A stretch of DNA of 64,000 nucleotides from Scenedesmus sp. ARA3 (GCA_004335835.1 RWJK01001720.1:5792-69791); one strand, 5' to 3'. Positions 1 to 12,343 are shown, numbered from the stretch's first letter. Notes: generated by a model not told the origin, from the sequence alone. A program made the numbers and translations.

Positions 1-65
1 GATCACAGGGTGCCACCTCATGTGATCACAGGGTGCCACCCCATGTGATCACAGGGTGCCACCCC
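1..65. repeat. 23-bp tandem repeat, about 2.8 copies
   Basis: Three consecutive near-identical units start at 1, 24 and 47, each beginning gatcacagggtgccac. The array runs off the window edge, so its full length is unknown. It lies in the 3' flank of CDC45 and has no visible coding role. Confidence 0.9.
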
Positions 66-668
66 TGCTGGCAGCACACCAAAACTACCACACAGGTGGT
101 GCACAGATATGTGCAGATCGCTTCACACTACTGGCGAGCGGCAAAGCTGTGACCATCATGCACACTACACAGCACACACATCAGAAACAGCTGTGGGAAC
201 CATCACACGCTGACGCTGTTTGAGATGCCACAGCACCACTGCCACCTACGCCTCGTTCACGTGGTATCCAACTAACAGGCGGCTTGCATGCGCTGGAGTG
301 CGCACCTATGCATCTGCTGGCTCAGACTCGTTCTATCAGAGCCACACGGCAGCTGCCTTTTATCACCACACCATGCACATACAGCTCAACCACACACATT
401 GCGGTGCTTGACAGCAACACATGCCTAAATATCACTTTGAGCACGCACACATCTCCAGAGTACGCAGCACACACCTTACTAGGCACCTCTGCTATGCTTG
501 ATGCGCTGTGGCTGCGGCAACCAGTGCTGTGATGCGCACTGCTGGCACCAAACACACGCTGCTGCTGCCGCAATCGCCGCAGCAACAGCCCACACGCTAC
601 ACTATCACATACGCAGCTAGATGTCAGCATCATCTTCCACTAATTCCACACTAACTCCACACCAACTC
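66..668. other. 3' flank of CDC45, no gene seen
   Basis: About 600 bases beyond the CDC45 stop codon without a convincing reading frame on either strand. Short open frames here are not supported by any recognisable domain or splice pattern. Confidence 0.5.
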
Positions 669-2378
669 CTACTGCTCATCGTCCTCTGCATCGCTGGCAG
701 GGACCATCTCCTCATCCCCTGCCGCCTCAGCAGGCTCGGCATCACTGCCCAGCAGCTCCTCACTTGCTGCTGCTGCTGCCGCTGCTCCCTCACTCGTGCG
801 CTGCCGCTGGCTGTCCCTGCTGCCCTCTGCCGGCCCTGCTGCTGCCGCCGCTGCGCCATCGCCAGCTGCCTGGTCGCGCGGCCGCCGCCGGCCCTGCTGC
901 TGCTCCTGCTGCTGCTGCTTTTGCTGCTGTTCCTGCTGCCGCGCCTCCTCGGCTGCGCGTGCCGCCTCACACAATGCGGAGCGGATGTCGCTGCAGAAGC
1001 CCTGCAGGCACAGCCGGACAGCCACACAAAACACACATCAATGGTCAGACATAGCAAATGATAGTACGGTGTCGATTTTGCCCGCACTTTTTGAATACAG
1101 AGCAAGCAAAGTCAGATGCTGCATTCGCCCCCGCCCAAACAGCACCCAGTCAAGCTAGGCTCTTCTACCACACCAGTGCTGCACACTCAAAAGGAACAGA
1201 AGAGCGCGCTCAGCCCTTGTGATACACGCTGTGGCGCCGCACCTGTATGCTGGCCTTGTTCACATACACCACTGCGCTGTCGAAGGCCTCCCGGCTGTCG
1301 TCCCACATGATGTTGCAGTCCGGGTGCTCCAGCACAGACCTGAAGGTGCGCCCAAAGATGTTGTACTGCAGCAGCACAGCACAGCACAGCAGCCGGCGCA
1401 GCAAATGGCTTGGCAACACAGTGCATGAACAGAGCAGTCGAGATGATCAAAAACCAGGCAGGCAGTGCTTCAGCAGAGCAAAAATCTTTCAGGCACAGTC
1501 ATTGAGCCACACCTATGCCTAACTGGCCAGCAGGTTTGCCGCACATCAGATGAAGCATACAACACGAGCAGTGCAGTGAAGATGACCAACAGTGCAACTG
1601 CTGCATGCAGCCTTTCAGCACAGCAAGCTCAAACAACCAGAAATCAGCGGCGCCGCCAGGCTGGGCTCGCCTGTGCCTTGCTGGCCAGCAGGTTTGTGGC
1701 ACACTAATTGAGACAAGCAATCAGCAGGCAGCAGCGCCGCCAGCTGCGCTCGCCTGTGCCTTGCTGGCCAGCAGGTTTGCAGCACGAGGATTGAGGCAAG
1801 CAATCAGCAGGCATAGTCATATCCAGCTGGGCTCACCTGTGCCTCGCTGGCCAGCAGGTTTGCGCGCAGGCCCAGCACCAAGCAGCAGCCCTGGCTGTCT
1901 TCCGGGCCCACCACTAGGATGGGGTAGCTGCACGGCCGCAGCCGCGCCACCTGTGCAGCACAACATGGCACAGCCAGCACACAGTGCACGTGTTGCAATG
2001 AGGAGCAGGCACCAGAGCTACACCAACCAAGGAGCAGTCCTACGCGCTAGCATTGCGGTTTCATGGGTGCAGGCACTCATAACGGCACCCAGTTACTGTG
2101 CATGCCACTGCAAACAGACACACGAACAGCTGCCTATCCTGCTCTCAGCCCAGAGCTCCCCAAGCAAAACAGCCACGACAGTGCTTGTGCAACAGCAGAT
2201 GCTGGCCGCTGCGCACCTTGGTCGCGTCGCGCACATATTGCGCCAGGCGCAGCAGCGTGAGCGGGTGCCTGAACTCGCGTGCGTTGGTGGGCGGCGAGGT
2301 GTGCAGGAACAGCTCCTGCATCTTGGCTGCTGCGTTGGTGATGAGCATGCGGTCGGTGACCATGAGTCCGCCGTCCCT

Positions 2379-2418
<40 letters not shown>

Positions 2419-5400
2419 TGGCAGTGCATAAGGAAATGAGTTCTTTGCCTGCATGATTGCGGCCAGCATCCAGGTGAGGGCTGGACTGCAAGCAACACTG
2501 GCAACCACTTGCATATTCCCTGGGCTAAGTTACATGCACACTTTGCAGGGGCGTGCCACATGCACACACCATGGTGCTGGACATGGCCCTGCCTGCGTGC
2601 CAGCCAGCATGCATGCGCGCGCTGCTGCTGTGCCACTCACTGGATGATTGCCTGCTGCATGCACTTGGCCATCTTAATGCCGTGCTGCAGCTGCTTCCAG
2701 CCCTCAGTGCTGTGCGCATCGATGGCCTCCACAGCATGCCTGCAAACACAAGCAGTAGCAGCAGCAGCAGCAGCCGTCGTTGGTGCTTTCAGCAAGGAGC
2801 CCTGCCAGCTTCAAAGCACTACAGCGGCTTGTATTTGCACACACCTTGACAGCAAAGATTGGTGGCTGAACAAGAAGCACTGTGCTGGCTATATGTGCAG
2901 CAGCTACAGGGGGATGCATGTACGCAAGATTCGCACTGCAAGCACTCACCAGAAGGCCGCAGAGCTCTGCCGGTCGCCCGCCACCTCCGCCACTGTGTGC
3001 TCCGTGAGCAGCGCTGTCACCGCGTGCACCACGTCACTCGCAGCAGTGACCTGGCGGCTGTGGTGCAGCGCAAAGCCGTCACAGGCCAGGTCGGAGAAGG
3101 CCAGCCGGCAGCGGCTCTTTTCAAGGGCCTCCTGCAGCTTTCCGTGGAAGGCCTGCAGGTCGTGCTGCTGCAGGGAGGCTGCGGTTGGAGAGAGGTGAGG
3201 AGAGGTTATGATCAGCAAAAATGGTGGAGCAGCAAGGTGAGACGGGCAGGGCTGTAGAGATATGTGCGTGTGACAGGCTGCATGCATCTCTGGCAGGCCA
3301 TTGCGTGCAAGCAAGGTTCAGCCACATCACTGTACGGCAGCTTGGCGTGCGTATGGTGTCGGATGCAAAACACAGATATGCATGCATATGACGAGTGTAT
3401 GCATGTGTGGCTAGCGCCCAAGCATATCTGCAAGGAGCAAAGGCAATGTGCATGTGCTACGCCGTTCACTGTACGGCAGCTTAGTTTGCGCCTCCTGACT
3501 GCCAATGTGCGCAAACCGTGTATCTACAAGTTCAGCAGGTTGCGCCCAAGCGCCACTGCATGCAACAGGCATGCGTGCCAGGCGATTCACAGTATGGCAG
3601 CTTGGCGTGCGTCTCGCGCCGGATGCAAAACACAGATATGATGCATATGACTAGCGCCCAAGCATCACTGCAAGGAGCAAAGGAAAAATGATTGTGCTGG
3701 GACACTCACTGTACGGCAGCTTGGCTTGTGCCTCCTTGATGCCCATGTGCACAAACAGCAGCTGCAGGGTTTCGCGCCCAGCCTGCCGCCACGTCTGCAG
3801 CCGCGGCGCTACATACGACGAGTAGGCAAAGGCGTCAAACAGGCTCCAATGCCGGTGGAGCATGATCCTGCGGGCAGGGCGTCGGTGCAACGTATCGAGT
3901 GCGCGTCAGTTGGGCAGCTACCTGGGCATGCCATGACAAGCAACACGTGCCTGCATTAGAGACACAGGCCAGTGCCCTGCCGATCCAGGGTACAGGGCTA
4001 ATGGCTGGTGCTGGCTTGAGTGGTGACAGGGTGATGAAGATGAGGCAGCCCAGACTGACTGCCAGCGTTGTATACTGCCACCCAGGTTGTGTACACAAGC
4101 AAGCGTCAGTCCAGGCAAACATAGCACTCAGCTGCATCTGGTACAGCCACCTGCACCCTGTTGCACATGCAACAGGGTTTTAAGCAGTTTGTGCAAGCTT
4201 GGTGGAACTCGCACCACCCGCGCTCGCACCTGTACTCCCGCTCTGCTTGCACCCGCGCCGTGCTGGGCGCGCGCTGGCCCGTGCTGTTGTTGTCCCGCTG
4301 CTGCTGCTGCTGCCCCTGTGCGCCTTTGTTGTCGCCAAAGTAATTGCCCACGTCGCTGCACAGCTTTGCGTACCACAGCCTGTAGTGCTCGCTGCTGACT
4401 CGCTGGTGCACCCACTGGTCAGTCAGGCCCACGCAGCACGGCCTGCAGGGGTGGTAAGAAGGCAGCAGGGCTGGATTGTCAGCACGCAGCTGTACGGTGA
4501 AATCAAAACTTTCTTGCACTGGCCAGCGCTGTCTCTACTGATGCAGCCGTCTGCAAGCACCCCTGTCATCCACTGTAGAAGTGACCATTGCTGCTGCTGC
4601 TGCATAAACAACATGCTTGCGACGTTGCGCACGCACCACAGCACGCTGAGGTCTGCGCGCCCTGCCAGCTCCTCTGCCAGCGGCTGCAGCAGCAGCGGGC
4701 TGGGCTTGCCGTAGCTGCTGCCCATGTCAAAGTAGTCGGACAGCAGCCGCTGCCGCGCCCGCAGCGCGCGCAGCTTGTCCCTGTGGAACAAGCACGTCAT
4801 GATGCACCATGTTAGCGGATGCACCATGTTATATGTGGACATCAAGCTGCACTGGCCTAAGGTACCACAACATACACGACGGTGTGTACGCACCCGTTGA
4901 GGACAGCAGCACATGGTTGCATTGTTAATTATATTGTGTGCGGTGATTGCAGACAGCACTGGAGCACATATCCGCAGTATTGCTGCTGTTGCAGCAGCTG
5001 CTGGCATTTAACGCCATCTGCACACCTAGGTGCTACTACTGCTGCTGCAGTGCGCACCTCCACTCTCTACTGACTGGCTGCCCGTCCTGCGACTGCTCCT
5101 CCTCTTCCTGGTCTTCCCGCTCCGCTCCGTCTATGATCGATTGGCGCTCTGCAGGTGCAAATACGCACAGGCAGGGACAGGAGCATGCACACACAGCAGA
5201 CAAGTGGGTGGCAATCCAACGCACGCCCCTGCTGGGCGCTTTTGACGCAATCTGCTGCATGCTGCAGCTCCACAGCAGCATGCTGCTGTCCTCGCTTAGC
5301 CCCTGCTTGCAGGACGGAAGCCGCTTCCTGCATGCGCTGAACAGTGCAGACCCGCCCGGATGCGCCAGCACCGTGCATACACAAAACGAATAACGCAGCA

Positions 5401-6603
5401 GGGAGTCAGCTGCCACTCACCCTCTTCAGTGATGCTGTCCAGACTGCTGGCTGGCGGGATCTGCTGCAGGCTGAGCGGGTCGTCATCATCCAGCAGCAGC
5501 ACACACTCTATGTCGTCCGCGTCATTGTACTTGGGGCACACCGGGCGGTGGCTGTCCACCACCACGTAGCGCACGTTCTGCGCTGAGGCCGGCTGCAGGT
5601 CGCGCACAAAGTGGCCCGCGCCGCAGTTCACCAGCACCACAGTGCGGAACTCCTGCAAGCAGCGGAGTCGACAGACATGCGGGCTGTTACGGTTTGGGTT
5701 TGGATGCTTGAGTGCCTGAATACCACTGGTTCCATGCTCGGATTGCGGCGGATTACAATGTGCTGTGCTTGGCTCGGATGGGTGCTGCATACCAAACTGC
5801 TACCTGCTTGAAGTGCCAAGCACCAGTCCTGCTGTGCCTTTTCCTGCATGCCGTTTTTAACGCAGTCAAAAACCACCAGTTGTTGTCGTTGAGCTTGCTG
5901 CTGCTTTCAATGCCGCTATAATTACTACTGCTGCTGCTGTGTCATGCTGCTCCATTGACGTCTCCTGCAGCTGCTGCCGCACCTGCGAGCCCTCCAGCAG
6001 CGCATGCAGTGTGCTGCGCAGCTCCGAGACGTTGTCCACTGGGTAGGCCGTGTAGTGCACATCCTGCATCTTCAAGCCAGCCTGCAGGAACAGAATATGC
6101 AGCCACGTCATCAGCAGTAGCGGAGCAGTGACACGGGGGCCAGGAGGATGAGGGCGGAAGTTTGACAGTACTGAGATGAGGGATCAGACCCATACACAGC
6201 TCTACAAGTGCTGTTAACCGTAAAGTATGCATCGTGGTGTGACACATTGATACTGTTGGCGCTACACCTGGCATGACTGTGCAAACGATGTGCTCAGGTG
6301 GCAGCGACAGAGGGGGCAGCAAGCTAGGGCATGCAAAACGATGCTAGCATATGCTGCTGAGAGGGACATCAGTCAGCTGCAAAAGCAAGGGTTGCTAAGG
6401 GCCAGGGAGGTGCTGGGATGCAGGCACACGGCATGATTTTCAGCAGCGTCTGCGCGTGGACGCACCAGCAGCATCTTCACTGCGCATACTGTCTCCACCT
6501 CCTGCAAGGAGAAGATGACTGACAGGCCTTTCTCCGTGCTGCCAGGGAAATCATCCGTGATAGCTTCCCAGAGCACACGCCACTGCTGGGAGGATATGAT
6601 CAT
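669..6603 (-). CDS. CDC45: CDC45 replication initiation factor
   Basis: CDC45 is the subunit of the CMG replicative helicase (Cdc45-MCM-GINS) that acts at nuclear origins and forks. Exons (sense order): 6466-6603, 5929-6081, 5421-5652, 5058-5148, 4637-4780, 4230-4442, 3710-3867, 2950-3178, 2641-2739, 2217-2376, 1837-1950, 1243-1365, 669-1001; about 728 residues. All phases agree. Family landmarks in order are VETVCAVKMLL, VLVNCGAGHFVRDL, VVDSHRPV, an acidic DQEEEEQ insert, LSDYFDMGSSYG, VGLTDQWVHQ, LHRHWSLFDAFAYSSYVA, a long middle segment, and IFGRTF near the C terminus. The human protein has about 566 residues; the excess is mainly the last exon, which completes the family C terminus (GFCSDIRSAL) and then adds a Gln/Ala-rich tail ending in acidic residues. 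That last exon is supported by phase and weak similarity only. The start is the first ATG of the exon matching the family N terminus. Confidence 0.93.
1505..1785 (-). repeat. Copies of CDC45 exon 11 3' end and donor in intron 11
   Basis: The true exon ends at 1837. Its last bases (plus strand ctggccagcaggttt) recur at about 1745-1785, 1661-1704 and 1511-1545, all downstream in the transcript. Flanking sequence (caagcaatcagcaggca) is repeated too, giving a local unit of about 84 bp for the two nearest copies. The GT survives in the nearest two copies but the rest of the donor has drifted. Confidence 0.8.
2380..2416 (-). repeat. (CTG)12 tract forming a 3' splice site
   Basis: On the sense strand an uninterrupted CTG run ends directly in the CAG acceptor of CDC45 exon 10 at 2376/2377. 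The repeat therefore occupies the position of the polypyrimidine tract. A shorter run at 2754-2775 sits just upstream of the exon 9 acceptor. Confidence 0.8.
3325..3625 (-). repeat. Copies of CDC45 exon 7 3' end and donor in intron 7
   Basis: The true exon ends at 3710 (plus strand actcactgtacggcagcttg). Near copies occur at about 3582, 3463 and 3327, and accompanying intron text (gcgcccaagcat, tgcaaggagcaaagg) is repeated as well. All lie downstream in the transcript. The copies keep GTGA but lose the full GTGAGT, so the upstream site remains the strongest. Confidence 0.82.
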
Positions 6604-7262
6604 TGTTGTGCTGCTTGCTGTTTCACTCCTGCTGCTACTCCTGCTGCTACTGGGTCGCTGCTCCTGCCAGCTGCTGATGTGCTGCGCAGGCAGCCAGCGC
6701 CCCCAAGCTCATCCCCCCGATGCTTGCAAGGTCTACAAGCTTAACATAGGCAACCTCCTGTGCATGGCTGGGTTCAGCTCCAACAGCTGGCTGTTCTTTG
6801 GTATCAGCAAAGGAAGGCGGGTACTTCCACCACCACGGCACGCTAAACGCTGAGTCAGACGGAACAAGAATTCAAATTCAAGCACTAGTACAGAAAACAG
6901 TGGGGCCAAGGCTGCGTTGTGGTGCAGTTCGGTTCAACTATGGCAACTTGCTGCCCTATATCGTCGTCAAACGGCAATGACTGATCGTCTATATCCTCAC
7001 ACGATACACAATTCTCGTTTCCCATTAGAGCGTTGACATGCAAGTTCAAACAATATTGTGCCAAAACCCCCTGCATATGGCAGTGTGATTGCAAGTTGCA
7101 CCAAGGAACGCAACCACCTTTCATGTCGTCGTAGAAGCCCAATGTGCCAACAGTAGCGGTTTGTGAGACGCACCCCTGTAGCCCGAGTGTTTTGAGAGCA
7201 TCTGCTACCAGATCTTCACACGCCAACCTGCTTATCAATTTTACTCTTTTGAAGTGAAAGAA
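6604..7262. other. Divergent intergenic region between CDC45 and the 7263 gene
   Basis: About 660 bases separate two start codons on opposite strands, so both promoters must lie here or overlap. A 117-codon open frame on the minus strand (6885-7238) has no recognisable domain and is not called. I see no clear TATA box. Confidence 0.5.
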
Positions 7263-8252
7263 ATGCAGTCGCTTACCCGCGCTGGCGTATCGTTGGGGTC
7301 ATGCACAAGCCTGCAGGCGTCCAGGCAGCCTTGCCAGGCCTCCACGAGCAGCAGGGTAAGTGTCAAACAATGACGTTGACTGTCGTCATGATGAAGACGT
7401 GTCCTGAGGCAGCGCCACAGCGTTGCATGCCCTTGGTGGTGTCTGGTCACCCAGTCACTGCAGGACACACCCCACCTCCTACTACTATCGCATGGCATCA
7501 GCAGCAAGCCCACATCCTGGCTTTCCATGCATGGGCCTAAACACACTGTGTACGTCCTGGCATGCTCAGGTGCTGCAGCTGCAGCTGGTGCTGGCTCGCC
7601 GCAGCATAGCAGCAGCACCACGCGCTGTCAAGGATGAGCAAGCAGAGCTAGATCGCATTGTCAAGGAGGCTAGTCAGGGAGACATGTGGGACAACGAGCT
7701 TGTAGGGAATGCAGTCAAGGTGTGTGTTGCGATGGTGCCTGATTCCGGCCTGGCAGTGGCAGTGTGAGATGTGGATGCCAAGATTGTGTGAGCTTGTTGG
7801 GTTGTGCATGGCGTGCTGCTGTGTTGGGTCAGCGCAACAGTGACACATCAAAGCCAAGGTTAATATTGGCAATCACGCTTCTGCAGCAAGTGGCATGTGC
7901 AGGCAGCGGAGCGCCTGCCAGCTGACAGCAGACGGCGGGTGCAGCTTGCAAGATGCTTAGCCTTGGGATGAAGCAAGGGCAATGGTGGGCGTGCCTGCAG
8001 CCTGCCTGCGTGGTTTTGCCGCCGTGGTGCAACACATGTTTGCATGCACAATGATTGCATGCACAGAGACATCCACCGGTTGCTGCTGTCCTGCTGCCCT
8101 GCTTCAACACGATCCTGCTGCAGGTTGCGCTGGTTGCTGGCATTGTGGCAGTGGCAGTGTTCATTGGCAACCTAGGCGAGCCCATTGCAGAGAATGCCAT
8201 CAAGTCATTCCCGACACCAGCTGACTATGAGGCATACGAGGAGTCAAAGTGA
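7263..8252 (+). CDS. Small chloroplast-targeted one-helix membrane protein, unknown function
   Basis: Three exons, 7263-7355, 7579-7719 and 8124-8252, all phase 0, give about 120 residues. Residues 1-40 are rich in Ser, Thr, Ala, Gln and Arg with no acidic residues (MQSLTRAGVSLGSCTSLQAS), as in a chloroplast transit peptide. A charged stretch (DEQAELDRIVKEASQGD) follows, then one hydrophobic helix (VALVAGIVAVAVFIG), then NLGEPIAENAIKSFPTP and an acidic end. A thylakoid or envelope location is inferred. I do not recognise the family. The second exon could begin at 7570 or 7585 instead, both in frame. TGTAA, the usual green-algal polyadenylation signal, occurs about 12 bases after the stop. Confidence 0.75.
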
Positions 8253-8978
8253 TCAGCTGCTGCTGTAAGTTGAGGAACCAAGCATAGTAACGCTTGTCAT
8301 CTGGTGTCAAGCATGGACTTGTGCAATGTGCGATGCAAGGCCACCACCAGAAGAAGTAGGATGTGTGGTAGGCAGCAGGTGCTGCTGCATGTGCTGCTGG
8401 CAGGCAGTGCTGCTGATGGCATCCTTGCAGTGCAATGCATGAGCGTTGTTGTTGTGTTTGGTATCATGGTCGATGGCACGTTGAGGTGGTATGTGCAGCT
8501 GTTTCATGGCTTTGCTGCCCAGCCTGTGTGTCCTGCTGGTTGCTGCAAGCGGCATGCAAATGCTGTTGCTGTGGGGAGGGTGGGCAGGCAGTTGACAGTG
8601 CCAGCACACACCAAGCATCAGACTCCAGCTCCACCGCGTGTCACAGTGCAGTTTGCTGTTCTAGAAGCAGGTTGTGGACGGTATGGCATGCATAGGCGGG
8701 TTACAAGCAGGAATGGCAGCAGTGGTTTGCAGGCACGTGCTGCCAACGAAAGTCGTTGCTATGACTGGGCAACAGTGCAGTAGCAGGTCTGCAGGCACAA
8801 GTAAGACCACTGCACTGCAATGGTTGGCCCTCTTGATTGTGCCCGCTTGAGTGGCAGCGTGGTTGCTGGCATGTGCATGACACATGCGGTGTCGCCAGTG
8901 CGACTTGCATGCAGAGCCACAACTGAGTGCGCAGCAGCTGATCATGATGTCAAGTTGGGTTCAGGCCATGCTTACTAA

Positions 8979-11773
8979 TTACTCGGAGTCAGAGAGAGGT
9001 TGTCCGGCCTCAATGTGACAGCAGGCCACCTCTCTTTGCGTATACTGTGCTTGCAGGATGTGGATCAGGGGTTCAAAGCCGTTCAAAGCCGTGAGCTGCT
9101 CCACAGCTATCATACTGCCCAGCGGCTGTGTGAACATACTTGAGCGGGAAGTGTTTGCATACGTCAAGATTGCTTTTGCAGTGAGCACTGGAGGTTGCAC
9201 AATTGTGGCTGCTACCATACCTTGCCTTCTAAGTGGGGTTTGCAGCCGCTGCATCATGCCTGATAATGTGATATGACAGTTTTAGGCATGGCATCATGTT
9301 CCGTCAACGGTGCATGTTGTGCAGCTATGGTGTTGTGGCGACTCTGAAGCAGTCCATCGGCCCTGGTTATACTACTAGCACTAGTCAGCTATGCCACTGC
9401 AATGCCATTGCATGGGTCGGACTCATGTAAGTACGACACAAGGCGGTGACACCTGAGCAAACATGAGTATACAAATTTTGTTACAATGGCAGAACTTCTT
9501 GAAGAATTCTATCCAGTCTTCCTGGCGTTATTGACAGCTCCAATGCCAATGCCTCAATGAGGTTAGCCTGACGCTGCAGCCAGTCAAGCGGCACACAAAC
9601 ACACACCACATCTACACAAGCTACTCAGGAAACCTGCAGTATAGGCATTATTCGACACAGCCGCTAGCAGCGCTGCATGCTGCATCCTGAGCATCAAATG
9701 CAGCGCTGCTGGTGCTGCCGCTGCGACAGCCGAGCTGTAATGACACACCAAATCAGTCAGCCAACCACTGTGCCCATGTTGCAGGGCAGTGACTGACATG
9801 CTTGGCGTAAGCAACAACACCAGAACAGCACTTTGGGGCACCGGGCTGTTCAACAAATATAATCAGATGTATCAGCAGAGTGCACACTGAATGCACAAGC
9901 CTTTCCTAAAAAGGCACCAGCACACTAGACCGTTCTGCACTATGCTATCACTTCACATGACGAACACTGCCAGGGGCCTGCGAGGTTGCAGACCAATCAT
10001 GGCAGTGTGATGCGATGGAATGCTGCACCAGTAAACCAGCAGCAGCAGGAGGGGGTTCAAAAGCCGGTGCCTGAACATACACCATGGCTGTAACACACAT
10101 CTAACAGTGCCTGCAGCATGCTGTGCAAGCTTTCATTACGCGCTCCCAAGCTGCAACGTTTAGAGCTGGGCACAGGGCAGCATTCAAGGACACGCAAGTC
10201 AAACCTCTCTGTTCATACATCACCAGGCAAGCCTGGCGTTATCAGCAAGTCACTTCCAGGCAAGCAAACCACGCACCGAAAGACGAACACATTAGACATA
10301 ACAACATAACAACAATCAGAGTGGCGCAACGAGCGGCACCCAATCAATCGTGGGCCTGGCATGAGGGCCCTGCCACAAACAGAGCCGCTCGCATGTAACA
10401 GTCACAACAGCAAGCAAACACAGCTTGCATGCACATCCGCAACACTCCCAGAAACGCTGCAGCTCACCCGCCGCGCATTTTAAATTCCCGAGGCACTGAT
10501 GCATGATCAGTGCAATGCTGAGCTGCTGCCCCACCCTCCCAACTCTGTTGGTGCCTGCTGTTCACACCTGATGCAATCACACTCACTCGCTGCATCTGTA
10601 CTCCACCAGACAACGCCGCCCCAAGCCATGTGCGGCAGCAACAACAACTGATTCATGAGGCAGCTCAAGAGGATGCTTCAAAATACTCACAGCAGGATGC
10701 TTCCATACCACACCACATAACATGTTGTAAAATGAACACTCTCCCTCCACAACACTAGAAGCATCCTGAGCCGCCCCACACGCCGCAACCACTCAAACAC
10801 ACTGGCCAAGGTGATCACCTCACACCAGGCAGCCAGCAGCAATCACAGCGCATGCAAAGGCCATCTGCACCTATGCACACATCACCATTGAAGTTCGCAG
10901 CAGCACTAGCAGCAGGCTCCAGCTCTTGCATGTGTATGGCACGCCTTTCGGTGCCGAGAACGGTGCATACAGCCCACATGCGCGAGCTCTGCAACACCAC
11001 CCAGCAAGCCCCACCAGGCTGCGCTGCCTCACAAGAACACATTGCACAGGAGCCCTGCTCATGGCAGTTTCTGCTGCTGCACTACGCGCTGAACTCGTGT
11101 ATGTGCGAGTGCGGTTGCTGTTGTCATGGGCGGCTGCGGGCCAAGTTTGGCGGCAGTCTGCACCAAAGGGCAACCACGCACTTTCGTAATGCAGCCAGCT
11201 GCTGCAAAGCTGTGCGTATGCGCCCAATCACAAGTAACCAGCTGCTGTTCTCAAGCTGTACTTGCATATGCATAGTGCAGTGTAGCGCTTGTGCCTGTCA
11301 ACCCACGAGCTGCACCACACCACACCACAGAACTGCTGCAGCAGCACAAGTGGAGAAGCCACATCCATGCTGCTGCCGTCTTGCAGGAAGGGTGATTGCA
11401 GCTGTCTGATGTTCATAAGTAAGGGCCCAAGCAATAAAAGCTTCCCCCAGAGTGTTGGGACACCACGTAGCAGACATGCTGCTTGTATGGTGCTGCTGCC
11501 TCAGCTCGTCAGCCAGTGGATGGTGCTGCTGAGCAGAGGACACCATGGAGCCACGGGCGTGCTTGATCCATGTAGAACGATGCCCATAGCGGCTGCTACG
11601 ACGACTGACACAATGAACTGGGCGTTGCTGTTGCTGGCCACCCATGGCGCTGCTGCTGCTGGCCACCCATGCGGGAACACGCCTTGCGACCACGAAAGCT
11701 GCTTCTGAAGGTGTTGTAAGAAGCTAAACTGGTCTTCAACTGCTGTGAACTGCTGCTGCTGAGGTTGCTCCAT
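8979..11773 (-). other. Possible unrecognised minus-strand gene, exon pieces only
   Basis: Several minus-strand segments look like coding sequence bounded by plausible splice sites. They are: an ATG at 11773 opening 90 codons (EQPQQQQFTAVEDQFSFLQ, then a hydrophobic FIVSVVVAAAMGIV); 11003-10890 (VCTVLGTERRAIHMQELEPA); 10530-10475 ending at GTGAGC; 9760-9640 (ALHLMLRMQHAALLAAV); and 9220-9030 (AVEQLTALNGFEPLIHILQ, loosely armadillo-like). I could not join them in phase, so a gene is suggested but not shown. Confidence 0.2.
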
Positions 11774-12132
11774 GGTTGCTGTGTGTGGAGCTAGCGTTGC
11801 GTGACGCACGAACCACCAAAAGACTTCGAGATGACAGCGTAAAAACAACAAAAAGAACTACAAAGATGTACAGTCGACGTGAGAATATAAAGTGTGCACC
11901 GGAGTTCATGTGTGGCCACATGTTGTGGGAGGGCTTGGTGGTGGGCTTGTGGCTTTCTGAGGTGGGACCGCGGGTGTCATACGGACCAGCACAAAGACGG
12001 TTTCAACAAGCGTAAATGTTCTTAAACGTGGTTTACAATAGTATATCCGTCGTTCCTGCTGTGTCACATCGCCCGAACACCTCAGCTGCCGACCAGTGTT
12101 TGACTGGCTGAGTTTTCAGCCACACCTAGCTC

Positions 12133-12140
12133 TATAAAAG
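12133..12140 (+). promoter_or_regulatory. TATA-like box (distal)
   Basis: TATAAAAG about 290 bases upstream of the coiled-coil start codon. It could serve that gene with a long leader, or be unused given the nearer box at 12337. Confidence 0.35.
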
Positions 12141-12336
12141 CCACTTGCTACAGTTTCTGAAGGCATCCAGGGCTTCTTTTCACCAATGCATCATATGCAG
12201 AGCCAGCAGGAGTACATGTTGTCAGCTTTGCACACTCTAGCGACTGCCATGTCATGATGACATGTAAATGTTGTGCATCACACTCTTGCAATGCATAATG
12301 CTGAGCCAATTGACACTTGTGTGAGAAAGGTGTGTT

Positions 12337-12343
12337 TATAAAG
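12337..12343 (+). promoter_or_regulatory. TATA-like box of the coiled-coil gene
   Basis: TATAAAG lies 84 bases before the ATG at 12427. A transcription start about 30 bases downstream would fall after the in-frame ATG at 12358, which favours 12427 as the start codon. Confidence 0.45.

Noticed and set aside
6885..7238. 117-codon minus-strand frame between CDC45 and the plastid protein gene
   Set aside because: Non-repetitive, but it has no recognisable domain, lies in a short divergent promoter region, and no splice sites connect it to CDC45.
10021..10080. tRNA-like B-box text (gggttcaaaagcc)
   Set aside because: No matching A-box at the right distance and no cloverleaf can be drawn; I found no convincing tRNA gene in the window.
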